Assembly (NCBI GenBank): GCA_024710405.1
Contig: JANJUV010000017.1
Coordinates: 1 to 64,000, forward strand
Origin: Bacteroidales bacterium
GTDB taxonomy: Bacteria; Bacteroidota; Bacteroidia; Bacteroidales; F082
Direction of reading: 5' to 3'
DNA length: 64,000 nt
Part shown: piece by piece, positions 9,078 through 18,848 of the stretch
Numbering within the stretch: position 1 is the first letter of the stretch
Layout of the letters: the number at the start of each line of letters is the position of its first letter
Program-made: the position numbers and the translations under genes
Notes under the pieces: model-generated
Database searches by the model: none
The model's input: only the letters and a program-made list of their open reading frames with translations
Told to the model about the DNA's origin: nothing

Positions 9078-9110
9078 AAAAAAGCCGGAGCTATTGCCCC
9101 GGCTTTTCTT
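9078..9110. terminator. bidirectional rho-independent terminator
   Basis: A stem made of AAGCCGG and CCGGCTT around a short loop is flanked by an A-run on the left and T-rich sequence on the right. It can serve the usp operon (+) and the aldolase gene (-), which ends at 9121. Confidence 0.8.
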
Positions 9111-9120
9111 ATTCCATGCA

Positions 9121-10200
9121 TTAATAACGGTCGATACAGTTGAGGTCTTCAAAGGCAATTTTGAGTCTGTCAATCATGGCTTTCTCGCCTTCGCGGAGCC
9201 ATTTGCGGGGGTCGTAGTACTTTTTGTTGGGCACATCCTCACCCTCGGGATTTCCTATCTGACCTTGAAGATACCCATGGTTTTTCTTTTCAAAGGCGCG
9301 AATACCATCCCAGAATGCCCATTGTGTATCAGTGTCAATATTCATTTTCACCACCCCATATCCTATCGCTTCCCTGATCTGGGCCTTTTCGGAGCCCGAA
9401 CCACCATGGAAGACAAAGTTTACAGGATTGACACCTGTGTTGAACTTCTTCTGAATATAAACCTGTGAATTGTGCAGGATGACCGGCTCCAGTTTGACAT
9501 TACCCGGCTTATACACTCCGTGCACATTCCCGAATGCGGCTGCAATGGTAAACCTGTCGCTCACATTCATGAGGGTTTCGTAGGCCTGAGCCACTTCCTC
9601 AGGTTGGGTATAGAGCCTTGAGCTGTCAACACCCGAATTGTCCACTCCATCTTCTTCGCCACCGGTGATGCCCAGTTCGATTTCGAGTGTCATGCCCAGT
9701 TTCGACATACGTTCAAGATATCTTTTGCATATTTCCAGATTCTCATGAAGTGGTTCTTCCGAAAGATCGAGCATGTGGGAACTAAACAGCGGTCTGCCAT
9801 GTTGTTTGAAGAACTTTTCGCCGGCATCAAGCATGCCATCGATCCACGGCAACAGGTTTTTGGCAGCATGGTCGGTATGCAGGATTACCGGAATTCCATA
9901 AAGAGCTGCAATCTGATGGACGTGCATTGCCCCTGAAATTGCTCCGGCGATAGATGCTTTTTCGCCTTCGTTGGTTAATCCTTTGCCTGCATAGAAGGAG
10001 GCGCCACCATTTGAAAACTGAATTATAACCGGTGCGTTGACGGCGCGGGCTGATTCGAGCACTGCGTTGACAGTGTTGGTTCCTGTGACATTAACAGCCG
10101 GCATGGCAAAGTGCAGGGCACGGGCAATTCTGAAAATCTGTTGCAAATCGTCGCCTGAAGCAACGCCAGGTTGAACAACTGATGAGATTTTTTCTGACAT
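9121..10200 (-). CDS. fbaA: class II fructose-bisphosphate aldolase
   Basis: Class II aldolases are zinc enzymes that interconvert fructose 1,6-bisphosphate with glyceraldehyde 3-phosphate and dihydroxyacetone phosphate. Key motifs are MPAVNVTGTNTVNAVLESA near the start, zinc-ligand segment VILHTDHAAKN, ELGITGGEEDGVDN, FGNVHGVYKPGNVKL, and FVFHGGSGSEKAQI with a further zinc His and phosphate-binding residues. The ATG at 10200 (MSEKI) yields 359 residues, the normal length for the long E. coli-type enzyme. An upstream in-frame start at 10230 would add a short, unlikely leader. Confidence 0.97.
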   Translation of the reverse strand: MSEKISSVVQPGVASGDDLQQIFRIARALHFAMPAVNVTGTNTVNAVLESARAVNAPVIIQFSNGGASFYAGKGLTNEGEKASIAGAISGAMHVHQIAALYGIPVILHTDHAAKNLLPWIDGMLDAGEKFFKQHGRPLFSSHMLDLSEEPLHENLEICKRYLERMSKLGMTLEIELGITGGEEDGVDNSGVDSSRLYTQPEEVAQAYETLMNVSDRFTIAAAFGNVHGVYKPGNVKLEPVILHNSQVYIQKKFNTGVNPVNFVFHGGSGSEKAQIREAIGYGVVKMNIDTDTQWAFWDGIRAFEKKNHGYLQGQIGNPEGEDVPNKKYYDPRKWLREGEKAMIDRLKIAFEDLNCIDRY

Positions 10201-10265
10201 ATAGTTAGTTATTTGGTTATTCGGACACACAAAAAGTAACGTACGATCAGTGGTTTATCGCGGCG

Positions 10266-10273
10266 CAAAAGTA
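10266..10273 (-). promoter_or_regulatory. -7 promoter box for aldolase gene
   Basis: On the minus strand this reads TACTTTTG, matching TAnnTTTG, about 65 bp upstream of the aldolase ATG. No good -33 TTG was found at the expected spacing. Confidence 0.4.
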
Positions 10274-10323
10274 ATCAATTTCGCTTAGTCACGAATCGAT
10301 TCTGGCGTAAAGCTGCTGCACCT

Positions 10324-12177
10324 TTACTGACTCAGGTTTTTGAATTTATTGAGCTGGTTTTGCACAATGGTAAGCAGTTCGTTCTTGCTGATAGGCTTGG
10401 CTATATAATCATCGAATCCGGCCTCGAGCATTCTTTCGCGGTCGCCGGCCATAGCATAAGCTGTCTGGGCGATGAAAGGAACCCTTCTGTATTCCTTAAA
10501 ATCCTCTTTCACCTTGTTTTTAAGGCTGATTCCGTCCCAGGGCGAAGGAAGGTTGATGTCGAACAGCATCACCTGAAAATGGTGGCCTTTGCGGTGCCTT
10601 TCGCCAATAATCTTCAAACTTTCGTCTCCATCAACAGCCATGGTGATTCTCCCTGCTTTGTTCAGCATCTTTTGCAGCACGAGGCGGTTCATGCGGTCAT
10701 CTTCAACGATGAAAATATCAAGTTCGCCAAAATTTTTCTGAGGCACCTCTGCCACGGTTTGTGTTGCCGGAACTTCAACAGTTGTCATGCGCGTTGGCAG
10801 CACTATCTCGACAGTTGTACCGACCGAGCGTTCTGAAGCAACACTGATGCGGCCATGCATCAGGTCAAGAAGTCGCTTTGCGAGTGGCAGGCCAAGTCCG
10901 GCACCCTGATACGAGCGGTTGTAACCAGAGCTTTCCTGCCTGAAGGCTTCAAAAACATGTTGCAGATACTCCTCATCCATGCCTAAACCGGTATCCTTCA
11001 CACGAAGCAAAACTTCTTCCTTTCCGGGCACTGCCTGTGTGGTAATGGTTACAAAACCTGATTCAGTATATTTTATCGCGTTGTCGATCACCACATTGAC
11101 AACCTTAGTGAGTGCCGTATTATCGGCTACCACCATTTGAATTTCCGAGGGTTTGAATTTGAAAGCCAAACCTTTTTCATTTGCCTTAAACTGATGCAGT
11201 TCGATTATATTCTGAACAATATCATTCAGTTGGCAGGGATGCAGCTCTACCTCAATGTCGTGTGCCTCGATCCGACTGATGTCGATGATGTTGTTCAACA
11301 GATTGAGCAGCCTGTCGCCACTTTGCTGTATTCCTCTGGCAAAATCATACAGATCCTTATTCTCCATTAATGCCAGCTCGGTTTCGAGCAGACTCGAAAA
11401 TCCTATAATCCCGTTAAGCGGGGTACGGATTTCGTGGCTCATATTGGTGAGGAAGGCGTTTTTGAGATAGTTGGCATCCTCAGCTTTTTTGAGTGCTTTT
11501 TTCAACTCAAAGTCTTTGGAACGCGTTTCCTCCAGCCGCTTCTTCAACTCCTGCGTCCGTTTGTCAACTTCCTGTTCAATGTTGCGTTCAAATTGCGCTA
11601 CCTGCTCTTTAAGGCTGTTGATCTCATTTTCCTTTACTGAAAATTCTTTTTGCGCTTTTCGTCTGAACAGGAACAGATAAACACCGAATGCAGATGCCGA
11701 TAACAGACTGAGTATTCCAAGCCATAACAAAACATGTCCTGTGAATCCGGCTGTTTCTTCCTTCGTTTCACTGATTGTTTTTTCTTGTTTGCCGGTATCT
11801 TCTGTCTGATAACTGAAGTCATTGTTCAGTAAGTTCATAAGTTCGTAAACCTGTTTCATGGCTTCCGCGGCTTCCTCCGTTCTTCCGGTTTCGCTGAGAC
11901 AACGTGTTTTCCATAACATAATGCTGTAGCGTTCGAACGGTGTTGCCAGGCTGTCGGATTCGCTTTCTGCCTGTTCGACATAAGATAATGCGAGGGTAGG
12001 ATCGATCAGATAGACTTTTTCGATGAGCAACAATGACAGCCCGATTCTTTCATCTGCAGAGGCCGAGGTGTAAACCTGCTGGAGACTATCCACTTCAAAA
12101 GCTATGCGAGTGGTCTGTGCATCGGATACTTTGCCTGACAGCAAAACAAACAGCACAAAAATGGAAACGATTCTCAT
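10324..12177 (-). CDS. membrane hybrid histidine kinase with periplasmic helical domain
   Basis: The ATG at 12177 gives a signal peptide (MRIVSIFVLFVLLSGKVSDA). A short, probably all-helical, TPR-like extracytoplasmic segment (about 25-140) precedes one membrane helix (about 148-171). A long coiled coil (about 175-235) leads to HisKA (NMSHEIRTPLNG, His248), an ATPase domain (VVIDNAIKYTE, DTGLGM, GAGLGLPLAKR) and a C-terminal receiver (IFIVEDDRMNR, FDINLP, IAKPIS). The receiver has SPWDG where MxxMDG is usual. The gene is monocistronic with no regulator beside it. The input domain is too short for a full two-component/one-component SusR-like propeller sensor. Confidence 0.9.
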   Translation of the reverse strand: MRIVSIFVLFVLLSGKVSDAQTTRIAFEVDSLQQVYTSASADERIGLSLLLIEKVYLIDPTLALSYVEQAESESDSLATPFERYSIMLWKTRCLSETGRTEEAAEAMKQVYELMNLLNNDFSYQTEDTGKQEKTISETKEETAGFTGHVLLWLGILSLLSASAFGVYLFLFRRKAQKEFSVKENEINSLKEQVAQFERNIEQEVDKRTQELKKRLEETRSKDFELKKALKKAEDANYLKNAFLTNMSHEIRTPLNGIIGFSSLLETELALMENKDLYDFARGIQQSGDRLLNLLNNIIDISRIEAHDIEVELHPCQLNDIVQNIIELHQFKANEKGLAFKFKPSEIQMVVADNTALTKVVNVVIDNAIKYTESGFVTITTQAVPGKEEVLLRVKDTGLGMDEEYLQHVFEAFRQESSGYNRSYQGAGLGLPLAKRLLDLMHGRISVASERSVGTTVEIVLPTRMTTVEVPATQTVAEVPQKNFGELDIFIVEDDRMNRLVLQKMLNKAGRITMAVDGDESLKIIGERHRKGHHFQVMLFDINLPSPWDGISLKNKVKEDFKEYRRVPFIAQTAYAMAGDRERMLEAGFDDYIAKPISKNELLTIVQNQLNKFKNLSQ

Positions 12178-12445
12178 GGCATCAGTCATTGGAAACAAAG
12201 TTATACTTTATAACATTGTCTCCGTCAAATAACGAAACAATTAACCGTAAAACAACAAAACTGAACCAAGACACAAAAAAAAACGATGTACATTATTGAC
12301 AATTAAACGTTTTCAAACCAATACCCGGTTACTGTGTTTACTTAGTCTAAATTTTCATATGTGAAAAAATGTCTATATTTACCACCGTTTTGCTGCTGAA
12401 GAATTGGCTATAAACAACTGTAAAACAACCATATAAACAATCAAA

Positions 12446-13954
12446 ATGATTAAAAAAGTGTTAGTCGCCAACCGCGGCGAGATCGCTGTCCGTGTGATGC
12501 GCTCGTGCCGTGAGATGGGCATTGAAACCGTGGCTGTTTTTTCCGATGCTGACCGCAAGGCCATGCATGTTCGCTATGCCGACGATGCCTACCACATCGG
12601 ACCTGCCCCCTCAGCCGAAAGTTACCTGAGGATCGACAAAATCATTGAAGTGGCCAAAAAATCGGGTGCTGATGCCATTCATCCCGGTTATGGGTTTTTG
12701 TCGGAAAATGCTACATTTTCAGAACGTTGCCAGAAAGAAGGCATCATTTTTATCGGGCCTTCACCTCATGCCATCCGCACCATGGGTGACAAAATCACAG
12801 CGCGCAAAACCATGATTGCTGCGGGTGTTCCTGTTGTACCTGGAACTACAGAACCCATACGCGACCTCAAAACAGCTGTTGAAATCATCCGCGAGATAGG
12901 ACTGCCGGTGATGATCAAGGCCAGTGCCGGAGGTGGTGGAAAAGGCATGAGACTGGTTAAAAAGGAAGAAGACATCGTGAGCTCCGTCAGCGCCGCCAAA
13001 TCCGAAGCACTTGCAGCTTTTGGCGACGATGCCGTGTATGTTGAAAAATACATTTCCTCGCCCCACCACATCGAGTTTCAGGTGTTGGGCGACACCCACG
13101 GCAACATTGTTCATCTGTTTGAACGCGAATGTTCCGTACAACGTCGTCACCAAAAGGTTGTGGAGGAAACACCCTCGCCTATCATGACGCCCGAGGTGCG
13201 TATGAAAATGGGTGCCGATGCCGTAGCTGCCGCAAAAGCAGTCAACTATCATGGGGCGGGTACCATCGAGTTTATCGTGGACGATAACCTCAATTACTAT
13301 TTCCTCGAGATGAACACCCGCCTTCAGGTGGAACACCCCATCACCGAAAGGGTTGTAGGAGTTGACCTGGTAAAGGAGCAGATCAACATAGCAAACGGAT
13401 TCAAACTTCCTTTTGCACAGCAAGACCTGAAACAATCGGGACATGCCATCGAAGTGCGTATTTATGCCGAAGATGCCGACAACAACTTCATGCCCTCGCC
13501 GGGGGTCATCAAACATATCACCGAACCACTGGGTTTAGGCGTCAGGCATGATGGATATGCATACGAAGGCTATGAAATCCCGATCTACTACGACCCTATG
13601 ATATCCAAGCTGATTGTTTGGGGCAAAGACAGGGCCGAGGCCATTGCCCGACTAAAAAGGGCGCTGTATGCCTACAAAATCACGGGCATCAAAACCTCCA
13701 TACCTTATCTTGTGCGGATACTCGACGTACCTGCTTTTATCGAAGGACGCTACAACACCCATTTCATCGAAGAAAATCAGGAATACCTGAAACCACACCA
13801 GAACTGCACCGACAGATGCAAGGATGTAGCAGCAATCACTGCTTTTGTGGACTACCTGAATAAACTCGAAAAACTCCAACCGACCCAGGTGGGCAAGGAA
13901 TTAGCCAACAACTGGAAAGATTTTGGCCGGAAACGCTCGGTACTTCGTCTGTGA
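12446..13954 (+). CDS. accC: biotin carboxylase subunit of acyl-CoA carboxylase
   Basis: This enzyme carboxylates the biotin of the carrier protein encoded next, using ATP and bicarbonate. Motifs include KKVLVANRGEIAVRV at the N-terminus, HPGYGFLSENA, the glycine-rich ATP-binding loop KASAGGGGKGMR, ERECSVQRRHQKV, EMNTRLQVEHPITE and a C-terminal KTSIPYL segment. Length (502) is slightly longer than AccC because of a C-terminal extension typical of carboxylases for propionyl-CoA and related substrates. It is first in a three-gene operon (carboxylase, carrier, carboxyltransferase), with 25 bp to the next gene. Confidence 0.95.
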   Translation: MIKKVLVANRGEIAVRVMRSCREMGIETVAVFSDADRKAMHVRYADDAYHIGPAPSAESYLRIDKIIEVAKKSGADAIHPGYGFLSENATFSERCQKEGIIFIGPSPHAIRTMGDKITARKTMIAAGVPVVPGTTEPIRDLKTAVEIIREIGLPVMIKASAGGGGKGMRLVKKEEDIVSSVSAAKSEALAAFGDDAVYVEKYISSPHHIEFQVLGDTHGNIVHLFERECSVQRRHQKVVEETPSPIMTPEVRMKMGADAVAAAKAVNYHGAGTIEFIVDDNLNYYFLEMNTRLQVEHPITERVVGVDLVKEQINIANGFKLPFAQQDLKQSGHAIEVRIYAEDADNNFMPSPGVIKHITEPLGLGVRHDGYAYEGYEIPIYYDPMISKLIVWGKDRAEAIARLKRALYAYKITGIKTSIPYLVRILDVPAFIEGRYNTHFIEENQEYLKPHQNCTDRCKDVAAITAFVDYLNKLEKLQPTQVGKELANNWKDFGRKRSVLRL

Positions 13955-13979
13955 TCCCCAATCAAATAAACAAAGAAAT

Positions 13980-14486
13980 ATGTCGTACGAAATCAAAATC
14001 AATGACCGTCACTCAACCATTGAGCTGTTGAGCCGGTCGGGCAACCAGATTCAGGTTGTGATCGACAACAAAACCTACGAACTTGATATAGTGGAAGTTG
14101 AAAAAGGGGTGTACAGCATTCTGCTCGACAACCGCTCATTCAATGTTGAACTCGTTGAGGGACGCAACAGCAGGTCTTATACTGTGAACACCCTGTATGA
14201 GACTTTCGATGTGGAAGTCATCGATGCCGAATCGAAATACCAAACCAACCGCAAGAAGGATGAAGGGACTGATCAAAAATCCGTTTCATCACCCATGCCC
14301 GGAAAAGTGGTCCGTATTCCGGTAAAGGAAGGTGATCATGTGGTTGCCGGACAAACCGTTATTGTGGTTTCGGCCATGAAAATGGAAAGTGAATACAAGG
14401 TAAAACAGGATCGTGTAATCAAAAAAGTGCTGGTAAAAGAGGGCGATACCATCAACGGCGACCAGCCCCTGATCATCATTGAATAA
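13980..14486 (+). CDS. biotin carboxyl carrier protein
   Basis: This 168-residue protein has a C-terminal biotinyl domain (about 95-168) with the biotin-attachment motif VSAMKMESEY, in which Lys is the modified residue, preceded by SSPMPGKVVRIPVKEGDHV. The N-terminal 90 residues form a beta-rich region of the kind that links the carrier to the carboxylase or transferase subunits in acyl-CoA carboxylases. The start MSYEIK at 13980 is preferred. An upstream start would overlap the preceding gene. It sits between the carboxylase and carboxyltransferase genes, so it is the shared swinging arm of the complex. Confidence 0.92.
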   Translation: MSYEIKINDRHSTIELLSRSGNQIQVVIDNKTYELDIVEVEKGVYSILLDNRSFNVELVEGRNSRSYTVNTLYETFDVEVIDAESKYQTNRKKDEGTDQKSVSSPMPGKVVRIPVKEGDHVVAGQTVIVVSAMKMESEYKVKQDRVIKKVLVKEGDTINGDQPLIIIE

Positions 14487-14516
14487 ATCAACCAACACAA
14501 TTAAAATCAAAGAACT

Positions 14517-16052
14517 ATGTCAACAAACGATAAATTTAGGCTGCTCGAAGAAAACAACAGGAAAGCAGAACTCGGAGGAGGTGAAGAACGAATTAAAAAA
14601 CAACACGAAGCCGGACGAAAGACCGCCCGTGAGCGCATCAACGATCTGGTAGATCCGAACACTTTTGTGGAAGTGGATAAATTTGTCACCCACCGCACCA
14701 CCGATTTTGATATGGACAAACAAAAGTTTCTGGGCGATGGCGTGGTAACAGGTTACGGCAAAATCGACGGTAGGCTGGTATATGTGTTTGCACAGGATTT
14801 CACTGTGTTCGGTGGATCGCTCAGCCGCGCCAATGCCGACAAGATTGTTAAAATCATGGATCTGGCCATGCGCATGGGAGCCCCGGTGATCGGCCTCAAC
14901 GATTCGGGCGGTGCCCGTATTCAGGAAGGAGTGGAAAGTCTCGGTGGTTATGCCGATATTTTTTACCGAAATGTGATGTCATCCGGTGTGATCCCGCAGA
15001 TTTCGGCCATTCTCGGTCCATGCGCCGGCGGCGCCGTGTATTCACCGGCCATCACCGACTTCATCATGATGGTCAAAGACACCTCCTATATGTTTGTTAC
15101 CGGCCCGGATGTGATCAAGACAGTGACACACGAAGAAGTTACCAAAGAGGAACTCGGTGGTGCCATGACACACAACAGCAAAAGTGGTGTGGCTCATCTT
15201 ATGGCTACTGACGACGAACAGGCCATGATGATGATCCGCGAACTGATGAGTTTCCTGCCTTCGAACAATATGGAAGACCCACCGGTGAAGGTGTGCACCG
15301 ACAATCCCCACCGCGAAGAAGACAGCCTCGACAGCATTGTGCCCGACGACCCGAACAAACCCTACGATATGCACGACATCATCACCAAAGTAGTGGATGA
15401 TGCCAATTTCTTCGAGATTCAGCCCTACTATGCCAAAAATATCATCATCGGTTTTGCCCGCCTCAACGGAAGGCCTGTTGGTATTGTGGCGAACCAGCCT
15501 GCCAACCTTGCCGGTGTGCTCGACATAGACAGCTCCATCAAGGCAGCCCGTTTTGTGCGTTTCTGCGATGCCTTCAATATCCCGCTGATCACCTTTGAAG
15601 ATGTGCCCGGTTTCCTGCCCGGAACAGTTCAGGAATTCGGCGGCATCATCAAACACGGAGCAAAGTTATTGTACGCTTTTGCCGAAGCAACCGTACCAAA
15701 AATTACCGTAATCACACGCAAAGCCTACGGAGGTGCATACGATGTGATGTCGAGCAAGCATATCGGAGCCGACATCAACTACGCCTTCCCCACCGCCGAA
15801 ATCGCTGTGATGGGACCCGAAGGTGCCGTAAACATCATCTACAAAAACAAACTGAGCGAGGAAGAACGCAAACAGGCCATCGACGACTACCGCAGCACCT
15901 TCGCCAGCCCCTACAAAGCCGCACAACTTGGTTATATTGACGAAATCATCTACCCGCGCCAAACCAGATACAAACTGATTCAGGCACTGGAGATGACCCA
16001 GACCAAATCAAAAACCAATCCGCCCAAGAAACACGGGAATATTCCGTTGTAG
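14517..16052 (+). CDS. pccB: acyl-CoA carboxylase carboxyltransferase (propionyl-CoA type)
   Basis: This 511-residue crotonase-like carboxyltransferase transfers the carboxyl group from biotin to an acyl-CoA. It has the N-terminal [22 protein letters not shown], the first oxyanion loop [36 protein letters not shown], and in the C-terminal half [26 protein letters not shown] and [13 protein letters not shown]. Length and motifs match propionyl-CoA carboxylase beta and methylmalonyl-CoA decarboxylase alpha subunits. No membrane sodium-pump subunits are adjacent, which favours a soluble carboxylase. The direction of the reaction in vivo cannot be decided from sequence. It lies 30 bp after the carrier gene. 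Confidence 0.93.
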   Translation: MSTNDKFRLLEENNRKAELGGGEERIKKQHEAGRKTARERINDLVDPNTFVEVDKFVTHRTTDFDMDKQKFLGDGVVTGYGKIDGRLVYVFAQDFTVFGGSLSRANADKIVKIMDLAMRMGAPVIGLNDSGGARIQEGVESLGGYADIFYRNVMSSGVIPQISAILGPCAGGAVYSPAITDFIMMVKDTSYMFVTGPDVIKTVTHEEVTKEELGGAMTHNSKSGVAHLMATDDEQAMMMIRELMSFLPSNNMEDPPVKVCTDNPHREEDSLDSIVPDDPNKPYDMHDIITKVVDDANFFEIQPYYAKNIIIGFARLNGRPVGIVANQPANLAGVLDIDSSIKAARFVRFCDAFNIPLITFEDVPGFLPGTVQEFGGIIKHGAKLLYAFAEATVPKITVITRKAYGGAYDVMSSKHIGADINYAFPTAEIAVMGPEGAVNIIYKNKLSEEERKQAIDDYRSTFASPYKAAQLGYIDEIIYPRQTRYKLIQALEMTQTKSKTNPPKKHGNIPL

Positions 16053-16433
16053 TGATCAGGCGTAAGGAGTAAGGCAACAGGTGTAAGACATAATTAGGTG
16101 TGAGGCGTATGAATTTGGCTGGTTTTCGCGAAATCATACCTTATCATTAATTAATTTGGTTGAGATTTCTTCGTATTTCAGTTTGTTGTGGAAAACGAAC
16201 TGAATTTAAGCTTGTTATATGCAGAAGCGAGTCATCGTTTGGATATAAAGACCTAATTTGTATTGGTTAAGGTTAGAAAGGGCGATGAATTATCAAATTT
16301 ACCTTGTTACCATTAGTTCTATATCAAAACATCATCATCTTGTAAAATTTTGATTCCTTGAAATCAGAAAATATAATGCAAATCTCAAATCTGAGTAATA
16401 GATTATTCAAGCGTGATGAACGAACAAAAAGGT
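16053..16433. other. gene-free stretch with degenerate short repeats
   Basis: No gene is visible. At about 16062-16115 there are loosely repeated GTAAGG/GTGTAAGAC/GTGTGAGGCGTA words, the style of degenerate intergenic repeat seen elsewhere in the window. The remainder is AT-rich with no clear promoter or hairpin. Confidence 0.5.
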
Positions 16434-17099
16434 TCATCCGCCCCCCTGCACCACTTTGCTGAACTGCTGCATGGTATTCATGAAGGCTCTGTCAACGACC
16501 GGATCCTGCAGCCAGCGCGGAAACAGGGGTGTGGACGTGGAGAAGGCGGTGAATTCGGCAAAACACAGTTCATTACCCAGATCGATAATGACCCATTTGC
16601 CGTGAAATGAACCGAAATCGTTGACGTTATCGCAGTTTTTCAGTCTGCTGTTGTCGCTCTGCACTTCAACCACAGCCATATGTCCTTCGATCAGGGTTTT
16701 GAGTTTCAGGCGCGAAGCAAGCAGTTTGTTGCGCAGCGGCCAGGGCATATTGTAGTGGGCCAGTGTGTACCAGGTGTTGCCCGAGCGACCCAGCAATTCT
16801 ACAGTATCCACCATCGACATCCACCGGGTGGCACGGCGGTGGTCGCTGATCAGTGACACTACTTCGTCAAGCGAAGCCTTCAGCGCCATCTGACACTTAC
16901 GCTGCCGTACATCACGCTGATGATTCAGGGTGAGCCAGCGCTGCCACACCATCAGTTTAGGGCCGTCCCAAAGCTTCTCCCATTGCCCTTCGGAGGTGAT
17001 GACAATACTTTCGGATCCTTCCGATAAATCAGAATGAACCGGTGCAGGCGATATGCCCAAAAAAACCAGAGCGGTTATCAGCCAATATTTCGATGACAT
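16434..17099 (-). CDS. exported START/SRPBCC-like lipid-binding protein
   Basis: From the ATG at 17099 the protein has a signal peptide (MSSKYWLITALVFLGISPAPVHS) and a body of about 200 residues resembling START/SRPBCC domains: WQRWLTLN, a helix with SLDEVVSLISDHRRATRWMSMVDTVE, YTLAHYNMPWPLRNKLLASR, and a long C-terminal helix (VDRAFMNTMQQFSKVV). Exported START-like proteins of this size occur across environmental bacteria. Lipid or sterol binding is inferred from the fold only. It is single and convergent with the carboxylase operon. Confidence 0.75.
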   Translation of the reverse strand: MSSKYWLITALVFLGISPAPVHSDLSEGSESIVITSEGQWEKLWDGPKLMVWQRWLTLNHQRDVRQRKCQMALKASLDEVVSLISDHRRATRWMSMVDTVELLGRSGNTWYTLAHYNMPWPLRNKLLASRLKLKTLIEGHMAVVEVQSDNSRLKNCDNVNDFGSFHGKWVIIDLGNELCFAEFTAFSTSTPLFPRWLQDPVVDRAFMNTMQQFSKVVQGGG

Positions 17100-17260
17100 A
17101 ATGTTGATCATGAACCGGTTTTGCGGCAAATATACATTTATCTCTATATTTAACCAACTTGTTATCCGGCAACAAATAGTCCGTTGCAGAAATTTTCAGT
17201 CGTATCTTTGCACTGACTGCTGGTATTCGGCAAAGCGTCATCACAACAAACAACTGAAAT

Positions 17261-17857
17261 ATGAGCGCAGATTTCATCAATACAGATTTGTTTAACTGGG
17301 TTGTCCTGCCCATGCTTATTGCCCTGGCAAGAATCATGGACGTTACTGTTGGAACTGTCCGCCTGATTTTTGTGGCCCGCGGATATAAGAATCTGGCACC
17401 TGTGCTGGGATTCATTGAGGTCATTATCTGGCTGCTGGCCATCAGTCAGATTTTTCAGCATCTGGACAACTTTATGTGTTACATAGGTTATGGAGCCGGT
17501 TTTGCAGCCGGCAACTACATCGGTATCCTGCTGGCCGAAAAAATGTCGCTCGGCACTGTTGTCATCCGTATCATCGCCAAAAAGGACACTTCAACCCTGA
17601 TCAACTCCCTGCGTGAAGCCAACTACGGCGTTACCACCGTGGATGCTGAGGGCAAAGCCGGCCCTGTGCGGATTGTGTTCAGTATTGTTAAAAGAAAAGA
17701 CCTCAAAGACGCCATCCAACTTATCAACCTACACAACCCACATGCCTTTTATACCATCGAAGAGGTGCAAACAGTCAACGAAGGCTATTTCAGGGCTCAA
17801 CACACGCGTACCGGATTCATTTCAAAACTATTTCCCTTTGTCAGTATGCGTAAATAA
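17261..17857 (+). CDS. UPF0316/DUF2179 membrane protein
   Basis: The 198-residue protein has three hydrophobic segments at the N-terminus (about 13-35, 45-65 and 70-92: RIMDVTVGTVRLIFVARG, FIEVIIWLLAISQ, GYGAGFAAGNYIGILLAEK) and a soluble C-terminal DUF2179-type domain (about 98-180: VIRIIAKKDTSTLINSLREANYGVTTVDAEG). This matches UPF0316, whose function is not established. A -7-like box TATCTTTG lies at 17203-17210, 51 bp before the start. No operon partner is evident. Confidence 0.85.
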   Translation: MSADFINTDLFNWVVLPMLIALARIMDVTVGTVRLIFVARGYKNLAPVLGFIEVIIWLLAISQIFQHLDNFMCYIGYGAGFAAGNYIGILLAEKMSLGTVVIRIIAKKDTSTLINSLREANYGVTTVDAEGKAGPVRIVFSIVKRKDLKDAIQLINLHNPHAFYTIEEVQTVNEGYFRAQHTRTGFISKLFPFVSMRK

Positions 17858-17989
17858 TGCGCTACCAAAAAAAAACATCCTGACAGAAACAAAACGTTAA
17901 TAAATGCCGTAACTTTAGCGTATTCAAACTGCAATACTCTATTGCTTTGTGAACAATAAACCAGCATATTAACACTAAACTGATTTAAT

Positions 17990-18751
17990 ATGTCTCAACC
18001 AGCATTTAACCCCGATGATTATTTCTCCCAGAACAGAAGCAGTCATGTAACCGTTGTACGGTTGAAGGGAGATGTATATTCCCTTGTTACCGATGTGGTA
18101 AAAAGTGATTATTTCATTGCCAAGATCAATGAAATAAACCACACGGATGATATTAAAGGACTGCTGATTCTTCATGACAAAGGTTTGTTCAATCTGGCAG
18201 GATACCGCCGTTTTATGGATGTCATCATCGCACCTGAAAGTATGCAGGAGACCTGGCCAAGGTTTCGCGACCCCAAAACCCGCTTTGGCATGATACATGC
18301 CATCAACCGGTTCATCCGCACCATGGTCGATTTCAAAAAGTTGTTTCTGGTGGGTTTGTCCGGCGAGGTTGTATCACCCTTTTTCGGGATCAGCATGGCA
18401 GCCGACATCAAATATGGAGCCGAAGACCTGTCGTTTGTGCTCGATCACCATCATTACGGGCTTCATCCAAGTGGTGCGCTGCCTTATTTTCTCACCAAGT
18501 TTCTGCACCACAGCAAAGCCCTCGAGATACTGCTTCGCAGTGAGCCTATCACAGCCACGGAAGCCCTCGAAACAGATTTAGTGAACAAGCTGCTGCCCCT
18601 TGAACAGTTTGAAGAGCTGTGCCTGCAGCATGCCCTTGAGCTCTGCGACATCAGGCACTCAACCCTGTTTTATACCAAGAGGTTGCTCAACCACACCCGC
18701 GACGACCTCAAAGCCTATCTTGACTATGAAGCGCAGATGATCAACCTTTAG
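17990..18751 (+). CDS. divergent enoyl-CoA hydratase/isomerase-fold protein
   Basis: This 253-residue protein has a crotonase-like layout. An N-terminal beta region (VVRLKGDVYSLV) is followed by a helix-rich middle with the GLSGEVVSPFFGISMAADIKYGAEDLSF segment, which corresponds to the family's second oxyanion-hole loop and the following substrate pocket. The C-terminus has helices including ITATEALETDLVNKLLP. The first oxyanion loop is poorly conserved, and the usual catalytic Glu pair is not evident, so it may have an altered or lost activity. It is a single gene. Confidence 0.7.
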   Translation: MSQPAFNPDDYFSQNRSSHVTVVRLKGDVYSLVTDVVKSDYFIAKINEINHTDDIKGLLILHDKGLFNLAGYRRFMDVIIAPESMQETWPRFRDPKTRFGMIHAINRFIRTMVDFKKLFLVGLSGEVVSPFFGISMAADIKYGAEDLSFVLDHHHYGLHPSGALPYFLTKFLHHSKALEILLRSEPITATEALETDLVNKLLPLEQFEELCLQHALELCDIRHSTLFYTKRLLNHTRDDLKAYLDYEAQMINL

Positions 18752-18834
18752 GAGGATGACACCCTGAGGCAGTGAACTGAAAGGCAAACTTGTTCAGGTT
18801 TTCGGAGCCAAAATCGCTCAGCATAAAAAATGAT

Positions 18835-18842
18835 TACTTTTG
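18835..18842 (+). promoter_or_regulatory. -7 promoter box abutting the start codon
   Basis: TACTTTTG matches TAnnTTTG and ends 6 nt before the ATG at 18849, so a transcript from it would start at or next to the start codon. No clear -33 element was found. Confidence 0.45.
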
Positions 18843-18848
18843 TCCCCG

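Noticed and set aside
12446-16052. Sodium-pumping decarboxylase complex
   Set aside because: The biotin carboxylase is present and no membrane beta or gamma subunit is adjacent, so a soluble carboxylase is the better reading.
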